DNA from: Leisingera sp. NJS204 | GTDB taxonomy: Bacteria; Pseudomonadota; Alphaproteobacteria; Rhodobacterales; Rhodobacteraceae | Length of the DNA stretch: 64,000 nt | NCBI RefSeq assembly: GCF_004123675.1 | Contig: NZ_CP035417.1 | Coordinates: 1,169,501 to 1,233,500, forward strand | Reading direction: 5' to 3' | Shown: positions 20,133 to 29,563 of the stretch, piece after piece | How the letters are laid out: the number at the start of each line of letters is the position of its first letter | Numbering within the stretch: the first letter of the stretch is position 1 | Translations under genes and position numbers: made by a program | Notes under the pieces: generated by a model | Seen by the model: the letters and a program-made list of their open reading frames with translations, nothing else | What the model was told of the DNA's origin: nothing | Database searches by the model: none

Positions 20133-21131
20133 TCAGCGGATAATCAGCCGCGGGGCGCGGCCCAGGGGCAGGGGGCCAAGTGTCACATAGCCGCCGGAAA
20201 ACCCCAGCGTGATGTCCAGGTTCCGCGGGTTGCCGCTTGTTTCTGCCAGGAGGCTCAGCACGCGCTCGACAGAGCTGCGCAGGCTGGGAGGCAGCGCGCC
20301 GCTGCGTTCCGCCATCAGCACCAGCCCGCGCCAGTTTTCCGCCTGCAGCGCAATCCCGCCCTCCGGCAGACCCTGCGCGTCCACTGCCAGCGTCCCGGCG
20401 GCCTTCAGCCGCAGATCGCCCCAGCGGGCCTCGGCCAGTTTCAGATCGATCCGGCGCGGCTGCGGCCGCCGCTGTTCCAGTGCGGCCCGGTCCCAGGGCG
20501 CGTCAAACTCAACCGTCAGGTCCAATGCCAGCGTGTCAAACCGTTCCGGCAGCGCCGAGCTGGCCGCCAGCAGCCGCCGCCAGGCGGCGCGGGGGGCGAA
20601 CTCAGCGGCTTCTGCCGTAATCCGGTAGATCGCAGGCCTGTCCGACTGCACCATGCGCAGGTCCAGTGACGCGCCGCTCAGCACCGCCTCGCCGCTTCGG
20701 GCGATCTGCCACGGGGCCGAGATCAGCGCCAGTTCCTCCATTTCCAGCGCCGCACCCGGCGCCAGATGCAGGCTGGCTTGCAGGCCCTGGGCCGTGATCA
20801 CCGCGGTCCGGTCGAAATAGGACAGCCGCTGGGCCGAGGCCGGGAAGTGCAGGTCCAGCTTGCCCGGCCAGACAGCAGGGCTTGCCAGGTCCAGCCAGTC
20901 AGCCCGCCAGGCGGTGCCGGTGCCAGGATCCGCCAGCGCCGGGCGGCTGATCCTGGTTAAATGGCGGATAGGGTAGCCGCTGGTTTCAAGTGCAGAAAAC
21001 TCAGCCTGCCAGCCCCGCCGCTCTTGCTCGGCAAACCAGGCCGCGATGCCGCTGCGCAGCCCCCAGGCCGCCGCCGCCCAATACAGGCTCCACACCATCA
21101 GGGCGGCAATCAGCAGTTTTGCCAGGCGCAT
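20133..21131 (-). CDS. DUF2125 domain protein
   Basis: A 332-residue protein with an N-terminal membrane anchor or uncleaved signal (LAKLLIAALMVWSLYWAAAAWGL, 4-26) and a long beta-rich remainder. It matches the DUF2125 pattern: a polar WF.EQERRGW segment after the anchor, a short GYPI stretch, and a FSGGYVTLGPLPLGRAP end. The family is found in alphaproteobacteria and is of unknown function; the architecture suggests a periplasmic protein with lipid- or envelope-related duties, which is inference. It is divergent from chaC and convergent with the extensin-like gene. Confidence 0.78.
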   Translation of the reverse strand: MRLAKLLIAALMVWSLYWAAAAWGLRSGIAAWFAEQERRGWQAEFSALETSGYPIRHLTRISRPALADPGTGTAWRADWLDLASPAVWPGKLDLHFPASAQRLSYFDRTAVITAQGLQASLHLAPGAALEMEELALISAPWQIARSGEAVLSGASLDLRMVQSDRPAIYRITAEAAEFAPRAAWRRLLAASSALPERFDTLALDLTVEFDAPWDRAALEQRRPQPRRIDLKLAEARWGDLRLKAAGTLAVDAQGLPEGGIALQAENWRGLVLMAERSGALPPSLRSSVERVLSLLAETSGNPRNLDITLGFSGGYVTLGPLPLGRAPRLIIR

Positions 21132-21198
21132 CGGTTAGCCTCTTTTGTCCGGATCAGGATTGCTGTTTATAGAGGGGGAGCAGAAAGGGCCAGACAAC

Positions 21199-21729
21199 AT
21201 GACTATGTGGGTTTTCGGATACGGATCGCTTCTTTGGAACCCCGGCTTCCCGGTGGCCCGCCGCGAGGTGGCGGTGCTGCATGGCTATGCGCGGTCGTTC
21301 TGCATGACCTCGATCCACCACCGCGGCACCGAGGATCATCCGGGCCTGGTGCTGGCGCTGGACGAAACCGAAGGGGCCAACTGCAAAGGGCTGGCGCTGT
21401 CGGTCGAAGCCGGTCACGAGGAGCAGACCCTGGCAGAGCTGCGCGAGCGCGAGCTGATCTCCTCGGCCTACTTGGAGCGTGATCTGGAAGTGGAACTGGC
21501 GGACGGCAGCCTTGTCACCGCCGTCACCTATGTGATCGACCCGCACCATGTCCAGTATTGCGGCGGTCTGAGCCTCGAAAAACAGGCGCAGATGATTGCC
21601 CATGCGGTGGGCGGGCGCGGTCCCAACACCGAATACCTCTATAACACTGCTGAGCATCTGGCGGAGATCGGCCTGCATGACAGCGACTTGGACTGGCTGG
21701 CAGGCCGGGTGCGGGACATCACCGCATAA
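21199..21729 (+). CDS. gamma-glutamylcyclotransferase (ChaC family)
   Basis: A 176-residue cytoplasmic enzyme expected to split glutathione into 5-oxoproline and Cys-Gly. The signature YGSLLWNPGF is at residues 6-15 and forms the substrate loop. The catalytic glutamate is in the LRERELISSAY block (about 89-99), and YLYNTAEHL follows. The start at 21199 (MTMWVFGYGS) is chosen because the family begins a few residues before YGSL and AAAGGG lies nearby; the longer frame starts at 21145 without a site. It appears monocistronic. Confidence 0.87.
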   Translation: MTMWVFGYGSLLWNPGFPVARREVAVLHGYARSFCMTSIHHRGTEDHPGLVLALDETEGANCKGLALSVEAGHEEQTLAELRERELISSAYLERDLEVELADGSLVTAVTYVIDPHHVQYCGGLSLEKQAQMIAHAVGGRGPNTEYLYNTAEHLAEIGLHDSDLDWLAGRVRDITA

Positions 21730-21806
21730 AGCCTTGGCGCTTTTGACACTTTGCTTATAGGCTGCGAACCAAATAAGAGCAGTCAACGTGTCAGGAGCCA
21801 ACCAAT

Positions 21807-22997
21807 ATGGCGCAGCCAGACCGCAAAACCCGGCCGCAGTTTTCCCAGCCGGTGCGGCAGATCATCATGATGCTGATCGCACTGGGATTGTCCGGTTTTG
21901 GCGCCTTTGTCGCCTTGCCGCGGGTGCTGCCGGTGTTCGAGGCCAACCCTTGGCTGAACGGCTTTATCGTCTTTGTCTTTGTGATCGGGGTGCTGGCCTG
22001 TTTCTGGCAGGTGGTGCAGCTTATCGGCTCGGTGCGCTGGATTGAACGCTTTGCATTCGGCGACACTTCGGATGAGCGCCGGACGCCGTCAATGCTGGCG
22101 CCCTTGGCCTCGCTGCTGCGCTCGCGCGGGGCGCGGATGCAGCTGGGATCGGCTTCGACACAGTCCATTCTGGACTCTGTCGCCAACCGTATCGATGAAG
22201 ACCGGGAAATTACCCGGTATATCGTCAACCTGCTGATTTTCCTTGGCCTTTTGGGTACTTTCTATGGTCTGGCCACCACGGTTCCTGCCGTGGTCGATAC
22301 CATCCGCAGCCTGGCACCGCAGGAAGGCGAAGAGGGGCTGTCTGTCTTCAATCGCCTGATGACCGGACTGGAGGCGCAGCTGGGCGGCATGGGTGTCGCC
22401 TTTGCCTCCTCGCTCCTGGGACTGGCTGGCTCGCTGATCGTCGGCCTGCTGGAACTGTTCGCGGGCCACGGCCAGAACCGGTTCTACCGTGAGCTGGAGG
22501 AATGGCTGTCTTCGATCACCCGGGTCAGCTTCTCCTCGGGTGAGGATGGTGCCGGCGACAGCGGTGTCGTCTCCCAAGTGCTCGACAACATGGCCGAGCA
22601 GATGGACGCGCTGCAGGCGATGTTTGCCGAAACCTCCGAAGGCCGCGCAGCGGTGGATCAAAAGCTGGGCGATCTGGTGGAAACCATTCAGGAGATGAAC
22701 CGCCGCCAGGAGCAGACCGGCACAGTCACCGCAGCATTGGACCGGGTGGCCGTCGGGCAGGAAGCCCTGACCGAGATCCTGCGCGCCCATAGCGAACAGG
22801 GCGGTATCGACGCCGAAAGCCGGATGCGGCTGCGCTCGATCGACGTGCAGATGCTGCGCATCCTCGAGGAAATCTCGGCCGGCCGGCAGGAAAGCCTGAG
22901 CGAGCTGCGCAAGGACATCGACCTGTTGGTCAGGGCCTTCGCCCGTCCGCGCGGCTTGTCCCGCGGCGGTGGTGCGGGCCGGGACGCGGGGGATTAA
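21807..22997 (+). CDS. MotA/TolQ/ExbB-like proton-channel protein with long C-terminal extension
   Basis: A 396-residue membrane protein. Hydrophobic segments lie at about 20-40, 50-72, 137-160 and 197-217, and the LIFLGLLGTFYGLATTVPAV and GGMGVAFASSLLGLAGSLIVG stretches match the ExbB/TolQ/MotA channel helices. The last 150 residues form a predicted coiled coil (MAEQMDALQAMFAETSEGRAAVDQKLGDLVETIQ), much longer than in ExbB. It precedes by three bases a MotB/OmpA-like partner, so the two should form a five-plus-two ion-driven motor. ExbD, TonB or TolR genes are absent. Substrate and purpose are unknown. Confidence 0.78.
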   Translation: MAQPDRKTRPQFSQPVRQIIMMLIALGLSGFGAFVALPRVLPVFEANPWLNGFIVFVFVIGVLACFWQVVQLIGSVRWIERFAFGDTSDERRTPSMLAPLASLLRSRGARMQLGSASTQSILDSVANRIDEDREITRYIVNLLIFLGLLGTFYGLATTVPAVVDTIRSLAPQEGEEGLSVFNRLMTGLEAQLGGMGVAFASSLLGLAGSLIVGLLELFAGHGQNRFYRELEEWLSSITRVSFSSGEDGAGDSGVVSQVLDNMAEQMDALQAMFAETSEGRAAVDQKLGDLVETIQEMNRRQEQTGTVTAALDRVAVGQEALTEILRAHSEQGGIDAESRMRLRSIDVQMLRILEEISAGRQESLSELRKDIDLLVRAFARPRGLSRGGGAGRDAGD

Positions 22998-23000
22998 CCG

Positions 23001-24842
23001 ATGGCCCTTTCCCGGCGCACAGGGCAGCGATTCCAAGCCTCGATCTGGCCGGGGTTTGTCGATGCGATGACCGGGCTTCTCTTGGTGCTGATGTTTGTTC
23101 TGACCATCTTTATGGTGGTGCAATTTGTCCTGCGTGAGACGATTACCGGCCAGGAAAGCCAGCTGGATGAGCTGTCTGCGGAGGTGAGCGCGCTGGCCTC
23201 GGCCCTGGGGCTGGAGGAGCGTGAGAACAGCCAGTTGAACGCCCGGCTTGGGGCGCTGACGTCAACCCTCAATACTGCTGAACAGGATCTGGATCAGGCG
23301 CGCAGCCTGATCACCTCCCTGACTGCGGACCGTGACCGGCAGGCAGGTGAACTGGCCGCGGCCGCCAGCCGGATCACCAGTTTTGAGGCACAGGTGGCGG
23401 CCCTGATCGCCAGCCGCGATGCCGCCCGGACACGGGTCGCGGATCTGAGCGCCGAACGCGCGGACCTGGAGGCCGCGCGCGCGGAATTGTTGGGTGAACA
23501 AGAGGCCCTGAACCTGGCCCTGTCGCAAGCCCGCGGCGAGATTGATCTGCAGGCGGAGGCCGCCCGGCTGGCGGCGGCACAGCGCGAGGCGATGGAAGCA
23601 CTGATCGCCAGCCTTGAGGCCGAGGGCAGCGAGCAAACAACCCGGATTTCCGAATTGCAGGATCAGCTGGGCGATGAAGAAGCCGCCCGTCTGGTTGAGG
23701 CCGCCGCCGCCGAAGCCCTGCGGGACAGGCTGCAGAATGCCGACGCCGAACTCACAGCAATGACATTGGCCTTGGAGGCGCAACGCCAGGAGGCGGAGGA
23801 TACGCTGACCCTGCTGGCCGCCGCTGAAACCGCCAGGACACAGCTGGACGCGCAACTGTCTGAACTGGAGGCCGCCCGCGCCGGATCTGATGCAGAGGCC
23901 GGGAAGCTGGCGGCAGAACTGGCCGAAGCCAAGGCCGCTTTGGCTGCTGCAGAGATCCAAGCCGGGGAGCTGGACGTTCTGCGTCAGCGGCTGCTTGCGG
24001 CTGTCACCGCACAGCAGAGCGCAGAGGGCAGCGCCACGGAGCAGTTGAGCCTGGCCGAAGAACGCGCAGCCCTATTGGCGCAGGCGCGTTCGGCCTTGTC
24101 TGAGGAACAGGTCATATCCGAAGAGGCCCGCCGTGAAACCGCGCTGCTGAACCAGCAGGTGGCGGCCCTGCGTGAACAGCTGGGCGGCCTGCAGGCCATT
24201 CTGGACGACTATCAGGGCCGGGATGCCGCCCAGCAGGTGCAGTTGCAGAACCTGGGCCAGGATCTGAACGCAGCACTGGCCCGTGCCGCCTCGGAAGAGC
24301 GCAAGCGGCGGCTGCTGGAAGAGCAGGAGCGCAAGCGGCTGGAAGCCGAAGCCGCGGCCCTCGCCAGCAAGGCGCAGGATCTGGAACGTTACCGTTCGGA
24401 GTTCTTTGGCCGGTTGCGGGATTTGCTGGGCACCCAAGAGGGTGTGCGCATCCAGGGCGACCGCTTCGTCTTTGCCTCCGAAGTGCTGTTTGCACCGGGC
24501 AGCGCCACTCTTTCACCTGCGGGGCGGGTCGAAATTGCCAAGGTGGTTTCAATTCTGCAAAGCGTCGTGGCAGCGATCCCGCAGGAGATTAACTGGGTTA
24601 TCCGGGTGGATGGCCATACCGACACTTCGCCGTTGCTGGGACATCCGAAATTCACTGACAATTGGGAGCTTAGCCAGGGCCGGGCGCTTTCGGTGGTGCG
24701 TTATATGGTCGAGGCGCTTGGGGTGCCGCCGTCGCGGCTGGCGGCCAATGGGTTTGGCGAATATCAGCCGGTGAATCCGGCGGACACTGCCGAAGCGCGC
24801 GCCCAGAACCGGCGGATTGAGCTGAAGTTCACTGAAAAATAG
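23001..24842 (+). CDS. OmpA/MotB-like peptidoglycan-binding protein with long coiled coil
   Basis: A 613-residue inner-membrane protein. A single membrane helix (PGFVDAMTGLLLVLMFVLTIFMVVQFVL, 17-44) carries an Asp at its start (residue 21), the position of the proton-binding Asp in MotB. Residues about 50-470 are an Ala/Glu/Leu-rich coiled coil in repeating heptads. A C-terminal OmpA domain (about 480-613) shows VRVDGHTDTSP and the NRRIELKF end typical of peptidoglycan binders. It is surely cotranscribed with the ExbB-like gene. A 420-residue periplasmic coil would span most of the periplasm; the role could be envelope anchoring or torque transfer. Confidence 0.78.
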   Translation: MALSRRTGQRFQASIWPGFVDAMTGLLLVLMFVLTIFMVVQFVLRETITGQESQLDELSAEVSALASALGLEERENSQLNARLGALTSTLNTAEQDLDQARSLITSLTADRDRQAGELAAAASRITSFEAQVAALIASRDAARTRVADLSAERADLEAARAELLGEQEALNLALSQARGEIDLQAEAARLAAAQREAMEALIASLEAEGSEQTTRISELQDQLGDEEAARLVEAAAAEALRDRLQNADAELTAMTLALEAQRQEAEDTLTLLAAAETARTQLDAQLSELEAARAGSDAEAGKLAAELAEAKAALAAAEIQAGELDVLRQRLLAAVTAQQSAEGSATEQLSLAEERAALLAQARSALSEEQVISEEARRETALLNQQVAALREQLGGLQAILDDYQGRDAAQQVQLQNLGQDLNAALARAASEERKRRLLEEQERKRLEAEAAALASKAQDLERYRSEFFGRLRDLLGTQEGVRIQGDRFVFASEVLFAPGSATLSPAGRVEIAKVVSILQSVVAAIPQEINWVIRVDGHTDTSPLLGHPKFTDNWELSQGRALSVVRYMVEALGVPPSRLAANGFGEYQPVNPADTAEARAQNRRIELKFTEK

Positions 24843-25243
24843 GCGAAAACGCAGTTGAGGAGGAGGAGTATGTGCTGCGCCGGGTGCAACCGGTAAGCTG
24901 TGCGTTTTGCCAGCCCTTCGGTGGCCTGCAGGGTGCAACCCGCTTCACTAATGGAGACAAGCTACTAGTTACGCACGGGTTGCGGCCCCGCCGGGCAGCA
25001 GGGCCTCCTTAAATCTATTGCAAATTCGGGAGTTATCAAATCCTGGCACCGGAAAATGCAGCACAGATGCAGTCTCAGGATCCGCAGGCGAGGCCTCCCG
25101 CCCGGCACTGGCCGCCCAAGGGCAACCGTGCCCGTTGGGCCCGGCAGCGGCCAGGGCTTGCGCCCCGGCCGCTGCCGCCGCGTATCTGGTAAGGCCTGAT
25201 ACTTTGAACCCGGTCACTTTGAAGCGGAAAACTGTGGGGCCGG
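24843..25243 (+). other. 401-base stretch without a confident gene; tiny Cys-rich frame and repeats
   Basis: This gap follows the OmpA-like gene and ends at the M23 gene on the other strand. A strong GAGGAGGAGGAG site is followed by an eight-codon frame, MCCAGCNR (24870-24896). GGGTGCAACC occurs twice (24882 and 24931), and GCAACCCG pairs with CGGGTTGC around 24975. No normal-length gene or terminator with a T-run is clear. A small RNA or regulatory peptide is possible. Confidence 0.4.
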
Positions 25244-26233
25244 CTACTGGGAGGCGGGGTCTTCCGGCGGTGCGATCACCATGCTGCGGGTAAAACTGTC
25301 AACCTGCCGGCCGTCCCGCAATAGACGGGCCGTGCCGGTATAGGTGCCTGCCGGCCATTGCCCGCCGCGCAGGCGGCGGCCGGCAGCGCGGAAAAACTGG
25401 GCCTGATTTTTGTTCAGCCCTTCGCTGTGGGAGATAAGTTCGCCGCCGGGGCCTTCCACCGTCAGCTCAAGCTGGTCGCCTGCCAGACCGCCAAACGCGT
25501 AGGCCCAAAAAACAAACGCAGGTGCATCTGCAGCCAGCGGTGCGGCGTCCGCGGTGCCTGCCTTGATCGCACTGTATTCAGGGATCGCCGCGCTGAAACC
25601 GGCCCCCAGCACACCGCCCGCCTGATAGGCCGGCGGATCCGCCCAGAGTGTCTTACCGGCGGGGGTGCCGCAGCTTTCAAGGCTTTCCGGCGCAAAAGGA
25701 TCCACCACCGCGCCATCCTTGCGCACAGACAAATGCAGATGCGGGAACTGGGTCTTGCCGGAAAGCCCGGCCTCGCCCAGGATATCGCCAGGCTTGACTT
25801 TCATGCCGCTTTTCACCCGGAGCGAGCCGCGCTTCATGTGGCAGTACTGGGTTTCCCACCCGTTGCCGTGGCGCAGGACCACCCCGTTGCCGCATTCCTT
25901 ACCGTCAATCTCTGCCGCATTGTCATCGGTGGCATATTGGTCCGCCATGCCGTTGCGGGTTCCAAGGACAACACCGCCTGCCGCGGCACGCACCGCGACG
26001 CCGGCCTGCATGTCCGACAAGTAGGGCAGGGCGATATCCGTTCCCTTGTGGCCATCATAACTCAGCGTGCCGCAGGTGAAATCCGTGGCACCGGGGCCTG
26101 GATCGTGGTCGACGAACTGCTGAATGTGGCAGGTGCCGCCCAGGGTGCAGTCCAGCGGGAACTGCAAAAGAAAATCGCCCGCCGCGGCAGGCGCGGCGAG
26201 CGATATTGCGGTTATCAGCGCGGCAAGGCGCAT
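25244..26233 (-). CDS. M23 family metallopeptidase (LytM-like), secreted
   Basis: A 329-residue exported protein. The signal peptide is MRLAALITAISLAAPAAAG. The M23 domain carries both zinc motifs: HKGTD (H and D of HxxxD, about 61-66) and PHLHLSV (HxH, about 163-169), so it is likely an active endopeptidase on peptidoglycan cross-bridges. Several cysteines (CTLGGTC, TCGTL, ECGN, QYCH) suggest disulfides. The last 130 residues form a separate beta domain of unknown role. Its ATG overlaps the clpA stop by one base (TGATG), indicating translational coupling; the TTG at 26236 is an unlikely start. Confidence 0.88.
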   Translation of the reverse strand: MRLAALITAISLAAPAAAGDFLLQFPLDCTLGGTCHIQQFVDHDPGPGATDFTCGTLSYDGHKGTDIALPYLSDMQAGVAVRAAAGGVVLGTRNGMADQYATDDNAAEIDGKECGNGVVLRHGNGWETQYCHMKRGSLRVKSGMKVKPGDILGEAGLSGKTQFPHLHLSVRKDGAVVDPFAPESLESCGTPAGKTLWADPPAYQAGGVLGAGFSAAIPEYSAIKAGTADAAPLAADAPAFVFWAYAFGGLAGDQLELTVEGPGGELISHSEGLNKNQAQFFRAAGRRLRGGQWPAGTYTGTARLLRDGRQVDSFTRSMVIAPPEDPASQ

Positions 26234-28557
26234 CAATCTGCTGTCAGCAGCGGCGGCTTGTCACCGGATATCCGCGGCTTGCTTGGCCCTTCCAGGCGCA
26301 GTTCCAGTTTGCCGTCCTTGATGCCGACCTTGACGATACCGCCTTTGGTCAGCTTGCCGAACAACAGCTCCTCGGCCAGCGGTTTTTTGATGTGCTCCTG
26401 GATCACCCGGCCCAGAGGACGTGCGCCCATCCGGTCGTCATAGCCCTTGTCGGCCAGCCATTCCGCCGCCTTGCGGGTCAGCTCAATCGAAACATTGCGG
26501 TCCATCAGCTGGGCTTCCAGCTGCAGCACGAATTTCTCGACCACCTGCAGGATCACTTCTTTGCCGAGCGGTGCGAAGGAAATCACCGCATCCAGGCGGT
26601 TGCGGAATTCCGGTGTGAAGGTGCGCTCGATTGCGGCGGTGTCTTCACCCTCGCGGCGGTCGCGGCCAAAGCCGATAGCGGCCTTTGCCTGTTCCGACGC
26701 GCCGGCGTTGGAGGTCATGATCAGCACCACGTTGCGGAAATTCACCGTGCGGCCGTTGTGGTCGGTCAGCTGACCGTTGTCCATCACCTGCAGCAGGATG
26801 TTATAGACATCCGGATGCGCCTTTTCCATCTCGTCAAGCAGCAGCACGCAGTGCGGGTGCTGGTCGACGCCATCGGTCAACAGGCCGCCCTGGTCGAAGC
26901 CGACATAGCCCGGAGGCGCGCCGATCAGGCGGGAGACTGCGTGTTTCTCCATGTATTCGGACATGTCAAACCGCAGCAGTTCCACCCCAAGCGTATCCGC
27001 CAGCTGTTTGGCCACCTCGGTCTTGCCGACGCCGGTGGGGCCTGCAAACAGGTAGTTGCCAATGGGTTTTTCCGGCTCCCGCAGGCCTGCACGGGCCAGT
27101 TTGATCGCACTGGACAGGGCAGTAATGGCATCGTCCTGGCCAAAGACCACGCGTTTCAGCGATTTCTCCAGGTCTTTCAGCACTTCGGCATCGTCTTTCG
27201 ACACGCTTTTCGGCGGGATGCGGGCGATCTTTGCCACCACGGCCTCGATCTCTTTGACGCCGATGGTTTTGCGGCGTTTGGATTCAATCACCAGATGCTG
27301 CGCGGCGCCGGCCTCGTCAATCACGTCGATGGCCTTGTCCGGCAGCTTGCGGTCGTTGATGTAACGGGCCGACAATTCCACCGCGGTCTTGATGGCGTCA
27401 CCGGTGAACTTGATGCCGTGATGTTCCTCGAAATAGGGTTTCAGCCCCTTCAGGATCTCGATGGAATCTTCCACCGTCGGCTCGTTCACGTCGATTTTCT
27501 GGAACCGGCGGGCCAGCGCGCGGTCTTTCTCGAAATGCTGGCGGAACTCCTTGTACGTCGTGGAGCCCATGGTGCGCAGCTTGCCGCCTTGCAGCGCCGG
27601 TTTCAGCAGGTTGGAGGCATCCATGGCGCCGCCAGAGGTCGCGCCGGCCCCGATCACGGTGTGGATTTCGTCGATGAACAGCACCGCGTCCGGGTGGTCT
27701 TCCAGCTCGGTGACCACGGCTTTCAGACGTTCCTCAAAATCACCGCGGTAGCGGGTCCCGGCCAGCAGCGCGCCCATGTCGAGCGAATAAATGGTGGTCT
27801 GCGCCAGAATTTCCGGGGTTTCACCGGACACGATCCTGCGCGCAAGCCCCTCGGCAATTGCCGTTTTGCCAACGCCGGGGTCGCCCACGAGCAGCGGGTT
27901 GTTCTTGCGGCGGCGGCACAGCACCTGGATGCAGCGCTCCACCTCGTGGTCGCGGCCGATCAGCGGGTCGATGTCGCCGTCGCGGGATTTCGCATTCAGG
28001 TCGACGCAGTATTTCGCCAGCGCGCTTTCCTTCTTTTCGCCCTCAGGCGCGGCCGTGATGCTGTCTTCTTCCTGCTCGGTTGCGCCGGTGACCGGGCGGG
28101 GTTCCCCAAAGGCCGGGTCCTTTGCCACGCCATGGGCGATAAAGTTCACCGCGTCATAGCGGGTCATTTCCTGGTCCTGCAGGAAGTATGCCGCATCGCT
28201 TTCGCGTTCAGCAAAGATCGCCACCAGCACATTGGCGCCTGTCACTTCGGTGCGGCCTGAGCTTTGCACATGGATTGCGGCCCGCTGAATGACCCGCTGG
28301 AAGGCGGCGGTCGGCACCGCTTCGGATCCGTCGATGTCGGTGACCAGATTGGCAAGATCCTCATCCACGAATTCCACCAGCGAGGATCGCAATTCGGTCA
28401 GATCGACACTGCAGGCGCGCATCACACGGGCCGCGTCGGGCTCGTCGATCAGGGCCAGAAGCAGATGTTCCAGGGTTGCGAATTCATGACGGCGTTCATT
28501 CGCCAGCGCCAGCGCTGCGTGAATGGCCTGTTCCAGGGTGCTCGAGAATGAAGGCAC
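26233..28557 (-). CDS. clpA: ATP-dependent Clp protease ATP-binding subunit ClpA
   Basis: A 774-residue Hsp100 unfoldase that feeds substrates to ClpP in the cytosol. The order is an N-terminal Clp_N domain (1-140), AAA module 1 with Walker A GDPGVGKT (225-232) and Walker B VLFIDEIHTV, and AAA module 2 with Walker A GPTGVGKT (about 505) and VLLLDEMEKAHPDV. The IGFG loop before FTPEFRNRLDA is in the position of the ClpP-docking IGL loop, which marks ClpA, not ClpB. No middle coiled-coil domain is present. A clpS gene, often just upstream of clpA, is not seen here. The M23 peptidase follows with a one-base overlap. Confidence 0.96.
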   Translation of the reverse strand: MPSFSSTLEQAIHAALALANERRHEFATLEHLLLALIDEPDAARVMRACSVDLTELRSSLVEFVDEDLANLVTDIDGSEAVPTAAFQRVIQRAAIHVQSSGRTEVTGANVLVAIFAERESDAAYFLQDQEMTRYDAVNFIAHGVAKDPAFGEPRPVTGATEQEEDSITAAPEGEKKESALAKYCVDLNAKSRDGDIDPLIGRDHEVERCIQVLCRRRKNNPLLVGDPGVGKTAIAEGLARRIVSGETPEILAQTTIYSLDMGALLAGTRYRGDFEERLKAVVTELEDHPDAVLFIDEIHTVIGAGATSGGAMDASNLLKPALQGGKLRTMGSTTYKEFRQHFEKDRALARRFQKIDVNEPTVEDSIEILKGLKPYFEEHHGIKFTGDAIKTAVELSARYINDRKLPDKAIDVIDEAGAAQHLVIESKRRKTIGVKEIEAVVAKIARIPPKSVSKDDAEVLKDLEKSLKRVVFGQDDAITALSSAIKLARAGLREPEKPIGNYLFAGPTGVGKTEVAKQLADTLGVELLRFDMSEYMEKHAVSRLIGAPPGYVGFDQGGLLTDGVDQHPHCVLLLDEMEKAHPDVYNILLQVMDNGQLTDHNGRTVNFRNVVLIMTSNAGASEQAKAAIGFGRDRREGEDTAAIERTFTPEFRNRLDAVISFAPLGKEVILQVVEKFVLQLEAQLMDRNVSIELTRKAAEWLADKGYDDRMGARPLGRVIQEHIKKPLAEELLFGKLTKGGIVKVGIKDGKLELRLEGPSKPRISGDKPPLLTAD

Positions 28558-28734
28558 GGGCGTGCTCCTCTGATCTTGGGTTGGCCGGATGGGGCGGTAT
28601 TAACCAACCCCGCAGTTCAACCATGTGCTTATAAGGTTAGAGTTTGGTTGATAGCGCGCCAGCTTCAAGGGCTTTTCTTCAATTTGGGGTCACAATTATT
28701 TTCTCCCTGTTGCGCCCCGATACCCTTGATTTGG

Positions 28735-29508
28735 TCAAAAACTGTCTTTGCGCCGGCGGATTTCGGCAAAAACCTCAGCGTCTTCAGCATCTTCCATGCG
28801 AAGGTGCGCTCTCACGGCACTGTCACCGGCGCGTAGGAACGGATTGGTGTCAAGTTCCAGCTGCAAGGATGACGGAACCGTAGGCATGCCGTCGTTCCGG
28901 GCCTTTGCGATATCACGTATACGCGCCTGCAACGCCGGGTTGCCGGGGTCGGCGGTGACTGCAAAGGCACCGTTGGATTGGGTGTATTCATGTCCTGAAT
29001 AAACGATAGTGTGCGGCGGCAGCGCGGCAAGCCGCGACAGGCTGGCCCACATCTGCTGCGGGCTGCCCTCGAACAGCCGCCCGCACCCCAGCGCCATCAG
29101 GCTGTCAGCGGTGAACACGGCATTTGAACCGGGCAGATAAAAGGCAATATGGCCAACGGTGTGACCCGAGACATCCATCACCTGCACCTCTTCGCCCAGC
29201 AGCGTGAAGCTGCCGCCGTCCTCAACGGCCATATCCAGATCCGGCAGCCGGTGGGCGTCGGCTGCAGCGCCGATCACCTTGGCGCCATAGGCTTCCTGCA
29301 GGTCGGCTACACCATCGGTATGGTCCCAGTGGTGATGGGTCAGCAGGATCCAGTCCAGCCCCCAGCCGCGCGCCGATAGCGCCGCCTTGATGGCGCCTGC
29401 TTCGGGCGCATCCACCAGCGCGGTCTCGCCTGATGCAGGATTGCGGATCAAAAAGGCATAGTTGTCCGACAGGCACGGCAGGGTGATGATCTCAAGAGGC
29501 ATGGTCAT
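28735..29508 (-). CDS. gloB: hydroxyacylglutathione hydrolase (glyoxalase II)
   Basis: A 257-residue metallo-beta-lactamase-fold enzyme that hydrolyses S-lactoylglutathione to lactate and glutathione, finishing methylglyoxal detoxification in the cytoplasm. The metal motif [10 protein letters not shown] is at 57-66, with H58, H60, D62 and H63. Further ligands are in [30 protein letters not shown] (the Asp bridging the metals) and YSGHEYT. The C-terminal [31 protein letters not shown] block, which binds glutathione, is specific to GloB. AAAGG lies near the ATG at 29508. It is divergent from the methyltransferase gene across 55 bases. Confidence 0.95.
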   Translation of the reverse strand: MTMPLEIITLPCLSDNYAFLIRNPASGETALVDAPEAGAIKAALSARGWGLDWILLTHHHWDHTDGVADLQEAYGAKVIGAAADAHRLPDLDMAVEDGGSFTLLGEEVQVMDVSGHTVGHIAFYLPGSNAVFTADSLMALGCGRLFEGSPQQMWASLSRLAALPPHTIVYSGHEYTQSNGAFAVTADPGNPALQARIRDIAKARNDGMPTVPSSLQLELDTNPFLRAGDSAVRAHLRMEDAEDAEVFAEIRRRKDSF

Positions 29509-29563
29509 TCGCCTTTACATTGCTAAACTGCGCCCAGATTGGCCGAAGCAGCAGGCACCCGCA

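Noticed and set aside
21807-24842. Zorya-type defence system
   Set aside because: The MotA/MotB-like pair fits superficially, but the long coil is on the B-like protein and no ZorC, ZorD or ZorE gene lies nearby.
26206-28260. 684-codon plus-strand frame antisense to clpA
   Set aside because: Low-complexity His/Gln-rich composition and complete overlap with clpA; shadow frame.
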